This document shows positions 12,463 through 16,829 of a DNA stretch of 16,829 nucleotides, in pieces. The stretch is taken from positions 1 through 16,829 of the forward strand of contig CBDTXZ010000055.1 of NCBI GenBank assembly GCA_965364515.1, written 5' to 3'. This DNA comes from JAHEDH01 sp965364515 (GTDB taxonomy: Bacteria; Actinomycetota; Acidimicrobiia; Spongiisociales; ZC4RG35). The position numbers were made by a program, and so were the translations under genes. Each line of letters starts with the position of its first letter. Positions within the stretch are counted from its first letter, which is position 1. The notes under the pieces are model-generated. The model did not search any database. It saw only the letters and a list, made by a program, of their open reading frames with translations, and had not been told where the DNA came from.

Positions 12463-15400
12463 ATGTCCGACGGTCTGCGCATCGAGCGCCGCTTCACCAC
12501 CGAAGGTTCCAGCCCATACGAGAGCATCGAGTGGTCGAGTCGGGACTCCCGCATCTCCAATCCCGACGGCTCGGTCGTCTTCGAGATGACCGGGGCCGAG
12601 ATCCCGGCCAACTTCAGCCAGGTGGCGTCGGACATCATGGTCTCCAAATACTTCCGCAAGGCCGGCGTGCCCCAATACGACGAGAACGGAGAGGCCATCA
12701 CCGACGAGGACGGCGCCGCCGTCACCGGACCCGAGCGCTCCGCCAAGCAGGTGTTCGACCGCCTCGCCGGAACGTGGCGCCACTGGGGTCAGACCCACGG
12801 CTACTTCGCCTCCGACACCGACGCCCAGGCCTTCGAGGACGAGCTCAAGTTCATGCTCGCCAATCAGATGGCCGCTCCGAACAGCCCGCAGTGGTTCAAC
12901 ACTGGTCTGGCCCACGCCTACGGCATCACCGGCAACCCCCAGGGCTTCTGGTTCGTCGACCCGGAGACAGAAGAACTCGCCCCCTCCCCCGACGCCTACA
13001 GCCGACCCGCCCCACACGCTTGCTTCATCCAGTCCGTCGACGACGACCTGGTCTCTGAGGGCGGGATCATGGATCTGTGGATGCGTGAAGCACGCCTGTT
13101 CAAGATGGGCTCTGGAACCGGCTCGAACTTCTCCAACATCCGCGGAGAGAACGAGCCGCTCTCTGGTGGCGGCAAGAGCTCGGGCGTGATGTCGTTCCTC
13201 AAGATCGGCGACCGTGCCGCCGGTGCCATCAAATCTGGCGGCACCACTCGCCGGGCCGCCAAGATGGTCATCCTGGACGTCGACCATCCCGACATCGAAC
13301 TGTTCATCGACTGGAAGAAGGCGGAAGAGGACAAGGCCCGCATCCTCATCCAGAAGGGCGGCATGCCCGCCGACTTCAACGGCGAGGCATATGCGACCGT
13401 CTCGGGTCAGAACTCGAACAACTCGGTCAGGGTCACTTCCGACTTCGTCGAAGCCGTCATCGCAGACGGTGACTGGAACCTGACCCGCCGCACCGACGGA
13501 GCGGTTGCCAAGACCGTCAAGGCCCGCGACCTGTGGCGGCAGATCTCAGAGGCCGCCTGGGCATGCGCCGACCCGGGCCTCCAGTTCGACACGATCATCA
13601 ACGAGTGGCACACCTGCCCAGAGGGTGGCCGCATCCGCGGCTCCAACCCGTGCTCGGAATACATGTTCCTCGACGACACCGCCTGCAACCTGGCGTCACT
13701 CAACCTCGTCCGATTCATGAACGAGGACGGAAGCTTCGACATCGACTCGTATCAGCACGCCATCCGCTTGTGGACGATGGTGCTGGAGATCTCCGTCACC
13801 ATGGCCCACTTCCCGTCCGCACCGATCGCACAGGGGTCCTACGACTACCGCACGCTGGGTCTCGGCTACGCCAACCTCGGCTCGCTGCTGATGCGCATGG
13901 GGCTCGCCTACGACTCCGACGAGGGTCGCGCCATCGCCGGTGCGCTGACCGCCATCCTCACCGGATACTCGTATGCGACCTCTGCCGAGATGGCGTCGGT
14001 GGTCGGTCCATTCCCGAAGTTCGCCGAGAACCGCGAGCACATGCTGCGTGTCATCCGGAACCATCGCCGGGCCGCCTACGACGCCCCGGCTGAGGATTTC
14101 GAAGGCCTCACCCACACGGTGATGGGGATCGACGCCGACCTGGCGCCTGCACCGTTGCTCTCGGCGGCTCGCCAGAGCTGGGATCTCGCACTCGACCTCG
14201 GCGAGGCCCACGGCTATCGCAACGCCCAGGCGTCGGTGCTCGCCCCGACCGGGACCATCGGCCTGTTGATGGACTGCGACACCACCGGAGTCGAGCCTGA
14301 CTTCGCATTGGTCAAGTTCAAGAAGCTGGCCGGCGGCGGCTACTTCAAGATCGTGAACCAGTCGGTGACTCCCGCACTGGCCAACCTCGGCTACACCCCA
14401 GAGCAGCAGTCCGACATCGTCACCTACATCGTCGGCACGTCGAGCCTAAACGGTGCACCGTTCATCAACTCCGATTCGCTGTCTGCCAAGGGCTTCACTG
14501 ATGAAGAGATCGCAAAGATCGAAAAGACCCTGCCCGGCGTCTTCGAGCTGAAGCACGCTTTCAACGTCTTCGTCATCGGCGAAGCTGCGTTGCAGCGACT
14601 CGGCTTCGAAGTCGACGAGTACACGAGTTGGGAGTTCGATCTGCTTTCGGCGCTCGGCTTCTCGAAGTCGGAGATCACCGCAGCCAACGACCACATCTGC
14701 GGCCGCCAGACGATCGAGGGTGCCCCGCACATCGCAGACGAGCACCTGTCGGTGTTCGACACCGCCAACAAGAACGGCAAGTACGGGACCCGCTTCATCC
14801 ACCACCTCGGGCACATCAAGATGATGGCGGCCGCCCAGCCGTTCATCTCCGGTGCGATCTCCAAGACGATCAACATGCCCAACGAGGTGACCCCCGACGA
14901 CATCCAGGACGCCTACAAGGTGAGCTGGGACCTGGGCCTCAAGTCGATGGCGCTGTATCGGGATGGCTCGAAGGCGAGCCAGCCGCTGTCGAGCTCGAGC
15001 GACGACGGCGCATCCGATGAGGAGACCGAAGAGGTCGCAGCCGCCGTCGAGAAGGACGCCCAGATCGCCTGGGGTCGCGTGCCTGCGGGACTGTCCCCGA
15101 GCCAGGCATATGCCCAGGGCATGCATCCCCAGCGGTTCCTGCTTCCCGGTCGCCGACGTGGATTCAACCAGGAGGCGCGAGTCGGAGGACACAAGGTGTT
15201 CCTCCGGACCGGCGAGTACGACGACGGGACTCTTGGTGAGATCTTCATCGACCTCGCCAAAGAGGGTGCGACCCTCAAGGGCATCCTGAGCTGTTTCGCC
15301 ATCGCGGTCAGCAAGGGCCTCCAGTACGGCGTGCCGCTCGAGGAGTTCGTCGACACGTTCACGTTCCAGACGTTCGAGCCACGCGGCATGGTGGAGGGAC

Positions 15401-15867
15401 ACCCCAACATCAAGATGTCGAACTCGATCGTGGACTACGTATTCCGCTCACTCGGCGTCGAGTATCTGCAGCGTGACGAGTTGGCCCAGGTGCCGCCTGT
15501 GCGCGACGGCGATCTGCCGGAACCGGCTCAAGGGTTGGCCGTCGAGGCCGGCGTCCAGTTGGATCTGAGCGATGCGGCCGCCGAGGCCGATGTCGAGCTG
15601 GTCCAGCGTGCTGCCCAGTACGCGGACGCCCCTGACAACACTCCCGCACCGACTCCGGTTTCGGGTGGATCGGGACCGCAACCGACCGCGCAGGCGTCGT
15701 CGATGAACGGCAGCGTTGCTACGGCCACGAAGACGAACGTCGCCGACGTCGCACTGTCAGAGAACATGGGCGATGCGCCCGTCTGCTCCAACTGCGGCCA
15801 CATGACGATCCGCAACGGCAGCTGCTACGTGTGCCTCACCTGTGGCGACACCACCGGCTGCAGCTAG
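12463..15867 (+). CDS. nrdJ: Class II (adenosylcobalamin-dependent) ribonucleotide reductase
   Basis: 1134 residues, the B12-dependent reductase that makes deoxyribonucleotides from ribonucleotides with or without oxygen. Visible motifs: APNSPQWFNTG near residue 140; C187 in HACFIQS, half of the active-site disulfide pair; the radical site NPCSE with C397 and E399; and LAPTGTIGLLMDCDTTG near 595. Acidic linkers lie near 844-865, and a Pro/Ser-rich linker near 1055-1085. The tail carries CSNCG (C1108, C1111), CYVCLTCG (C1121, C1124, C1127) and a penultimate C1133, the zinc-ribbon-like, thiol-exchanging end of this family. Start ATG 12463 follows GGGAG by 10 bases; the frame is open to 12358 but not as protein. 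It appears monocistronic under an NrdR-type control region. Confidence 0.96.
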   Translation: MSDGLRIERRFTTEGSSPYESIEWSSRDSRISNPDGSVVFEMTGAEIPANFSQVASDIMVSKYFRKAGVPQYDENGEAITDEDGAAVTGPERSAKQVFDRLAGTWRHWGQTHGYFASDTDAQAFEDELKFMLANQMAAPNSPQWFNTGLAHAYGITGNPQGFWFVDPETEELAPSPDAYSRPAPHACFIQSVDDDLVSEGGIMDLWMREARLFKMGSGTGSNFSNIRGENEPLSGGGKSSGVMSFLKIGDRAAGAIKSGGTTRRAAKMVILDVDHPDIELFIDWKKAEEDKARILIQKGGMPADFNGEAYATVSGQNSNNSVRVTSDFVEAVIADGDWNLTRRTDGAVAKTVKARDLWRQISEAAWACADPGLQFDTIINEWHTCPEGGRIRGSNPCSEYMFLDDTACNLASLNLVRFMNEDGSFDIDSYQHAIRLWTMVLEISVTMAHFPSAPIAQGSYDYRTLGLGYANLGSLLMRMGLAYDSDEGRAIAGALTAILTGYSYATSAEMASVVGPFPKFAENREHMLRVIRNHRRAAYDAPAEDFEGLTHTVMGIDADLAPAPLLSAARQSWDLALDLGEAHGYRNAQASVLAPTGTIGLLMDCDTTGVEPDFALVKFKKLAGGGYFKIVNQSVTPALANLGYTPEQQSDIVTYIVGTSSLNGAPFINSDSLSAKGFTDEEIAKIEKTLPGVFELKHAFNVFVIGEAALQRLGFEVDEYTSWEFDLLSALGFSKSEITAANDHICGRQTIEGAPHIADEHLSVFDTANKNGKYGTRFIHHLGHIKMMAAAQPFISGAISKTINMPNEVTPDDIQDAYKVSWDLGLKSMALYRDGSKASQPLSSSSDDGASDEETEEVAAAVEKDAQIAWGRVPAGLSPSQAYAQGMHPQRFLLPGRRRGFNQEARVGGHKVFLRTGEYDDGTLGEIFIDLAKEGATLKGILSCFAIAVSKGLQYGVPLEEFVDTFTFQTFEPRGMVEGHPNIKMSNSIVDYVFRSLGVEYLQRDELAQVPPVRDGDLPEPAQGLAVEAGVQLDLSDAAAEADVELVQRAAQYADAPDNTPAPTPVSGGSGPQPTAQASSMNGSVATATKTNVADVALSENMGDAPVCSNCGHMTIRNGSCYVCLTCGDTTGCS

Positions 15868-15868
15868 A

Positions 15869-15927
15869 TCTCAGGGGGGCTGAGACGCTCCGGGCTGGGG
15901 GAGCCGGTTGTCTCAGTTGGGCTGAGA
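15869..15927. repeat. Two copies of a 17-base dyad TCTCAG-N5-CTGAGA
   Basis: The first copy is at 15869-15885 (spacer GGGGG) and the second at 15911-15927 (spacer TTGGG). The arms are identical, and the copies are 42 bp apart, about four helical turns. Between them GCTCC (15887-15891) can pair with GGAGC (15899-15903). They start one base after the nrdJ stop. They could be tandem 3'-UTR hairpins or paired operator sites. Confidence 0.7.
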
Positions 15928-15930
15928 AAC

Positions 15931-15960
15931 GAAAGGGGAGGACTTCGGTCCTCCCCTTTC
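15931..15960 (+). terminator. nrdJ terminator with UUCG tetraloop
   Basis: A perfect 13-bp stem, GAAAGGGGAGGAC with GTCCTCCCCTTTC, is closed by the tetraloop TTCG. It lies 63 bases after the nrdJ stop. The 3' arm ends in TTTC rather than a longer U tract. The A-run on the 5' side makes it potentially bidirectional. Confidence 0.85.
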
Positions 15961-16115
15961 TGCACTCCGCCAACGACCGATTGGCCACACGCACAGCGAG
16001 CTTCCGAGTGCCGCCGTGCACGGTGGCACGTCAGAATGCGGCGGCGACGGCGATGTCCAGGCACTCGAGGAGATGGTCGAAACAGTTCGTCGTTCACCAC
16101 CGGGAAGATGGAGAC

Positions 16116-16541
16116 ATGAAGAGATTCGCAGGTGCGCTGGCTCTGGTCTGCATCGCCGGCTGCTCATCGCCCGAGTTCGCTCCCGATGCGCTCATCTCGA
16201 GTCCCGACGGCGGCGAGATCGCGGTCAGGAGCTGGGAGTTCTGTGGACCAGTCGACGGCGGGGGACACGAGTGCCTCGACAGCCTTCCCGGCGACGACCT
16301 CATGGTCTTGAGCGTTCCCAGCAACGGATGGTGGACCATCGACCGACCCACCGGTTACACCTGGGCGATCCGGTACCGGATTGGCGAACCGGACCACTCC
16401 ACCTTCGTCATGAGCCACGAGACGACGACAGGTTCTCGCATCGACGAGATCCCCGAGCCAGGCAGGTATCTCGTCGAGATGAGCGGACGGGCGGACGAGG
16501 CTGGAGGAGCTTGGACGTTCGAGTTGATCGTCCGCGACTGA
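16116..16541 (+). CDS. Putative small lipoprotein, unknown function
   Basis: 141 residues. MKRFAGALALVCIAGCSS is a lipoprotein signal with lipobox IAGC (Cys 16). The mature part has two further cysteines (FCGPVDGGGHECL) that could form a disulfide, then beta-rich sequence with WWTIDRPTGYTWAIRYRI and a terminal strand AWTFELIVRD, like a single Ig-like or beta-sandwich domain. GGGAAG (16102-16107) lies 8 bases before ATG 16116. The frame is open upstream into the nrdJ terminator, so the later start is preferred. No family recognised. Confidence 0.72.
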   Translation: MKRFAGALALVCIAGCSSPEFAPDALISSPDGGEIAVRSWEFCGPVDGGGHECLDSLPGDDLMVLSVPSNGWWTIDRPTGYTWAIRYRIGEPDHSTFVMSHETTTGSRIDEIPEPGRYLVEMSGRADEAGGAWTFELIVRD

Positions 16542-16829
16542 ACGCCAGGCTCGTTGATGACCACGCCACGTTCGCGATCCATGCGATGGCCACTGGTGCG
16601 AGTGCTTCCATCGGTTCTCGATCATTACAACTGCCGCACCTCTGCACCGGAGTCGACAACTCCTCGGTTCATGCGGCACGCGCAGATGCCAGGCAATCGC
16701 ACGACGCTGCGGCTCAGATCGGCGGGTCGCTGTTCGACCTCGCCGGAGGAAGAAAGCGGCGTCTTCGGGTTGGACTGGTCGGATCGATCCGGAAGCCTCG
16801 TCCGTGGACCACGACGTGATGGTGGTACC
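16542..16829. other. No gene recognised
   Basis: Frames on both strands here give only Arg/Ser-rich or low-information products without motifs or ribosome sites. A short inverted repeat GGAGT-N5-ACTCC (16649-16663) is the only structure seen. It may be a promoter region for a gene beyond the right edge. Confidence 0.4.

Noticed and set aside
12022..13287. 421-codon minus-strand frame with Gly/Val-rich product
   Set aside because: It is antisense to the nrdJ N-terminus, where codon bias of the plus gene keeps the opposite frame open; no motif or ribosome site.
16016..16819. 267-codon plus frame across the right end
   Set aside because: Arg/His-rich product in another frame over the lipoprotein gene, with no motifs; the lipoprotein with signal peptide is the better reading.
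1..16829. CRISPR arrays, insertion sequences, tRNA or rRNA genes
   Set aside because: No regularly spaced repeats, transposase motifs, terminal inverted repeats with target duplications, or tRNA-like cloverleaf were seen by eye on either strand.

Overview
The window is GC-rich with dense, mostly short-spaced genes on both strands. An adenosylcobalamin-dependent class II ribonucleotide reductase with a cysteine-rich tail, short Thr-rich-linker lipoproteins, LutABC, frequent ATGA/GTGA stop-start overlaps and several TANNNT boxes 6-7 bases before a start codon (leaderless transcription) suggest a free-living actinobacterium, perhaps of the Acidimicrobiia. That placement is an inference; there is no rRNA, tRNA or other phylogenetic marker here.

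Layout. Bases 1-95 hold the tail of an unidentified plus-strand gene. 99-2850 (minus) is lutABC, L-lactate oxidation through Fe-S/LUD proteins, with overlapping ORFs. Divergent from it, 2874-5078 (plus) holds an AlkA-type DNA glycosylase, a glyoxalase-like protein coupled by a GTGA overlap, and a secreted beta-propeller-like protein preceded by a perfect 13-base palindrome; a hairpin terminator follows. 5134-7946 (minus) runs haloalkane dehalogenase-like hydrolase -> galactokinase -> peroxiredoxin-like protein. 8071-8721 (plus) is a lipoprotein. 8722-10098 (minus) is a cyclic-nucleotide-binding protein, a small membrane-anchored protein and a cytosine deaminase closely resembling yeast Fcy1. 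10199-10366 is a tiny membrane protein, 10381-11424 (minus) an aldo/keto reductase, and 11477-12036 (plus) a 29-residue leader ORF coupled to a phosphinothricin-type acetyltransferase. 12042-12462 is a folded, regulatory, gene-free stretch. 12463-15867 is nrdJ, followed by repeated dyads, a UUCG terminator and a last lipoprotein (16116-16541).

The most notable item is the peroxiredoxin-like gene at 5134-5814. Its reading frame is broken by an in-frame TGA exactly where the family has the first Cys of its WCPYC motif. Coding similarity continues on both sides, and a 7-bp stem with a GGUC apical loop begins the right distance after the UGA, so it reads as a selenoprotein (U-P-Y-C) that ordinary gene calling would truncate. 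Second is a pair of NrdR-box-like palindromes with 31-bp centre spacing in front of nrdJ, which implies NrdR control of deoxyribonucleotide synthesis.
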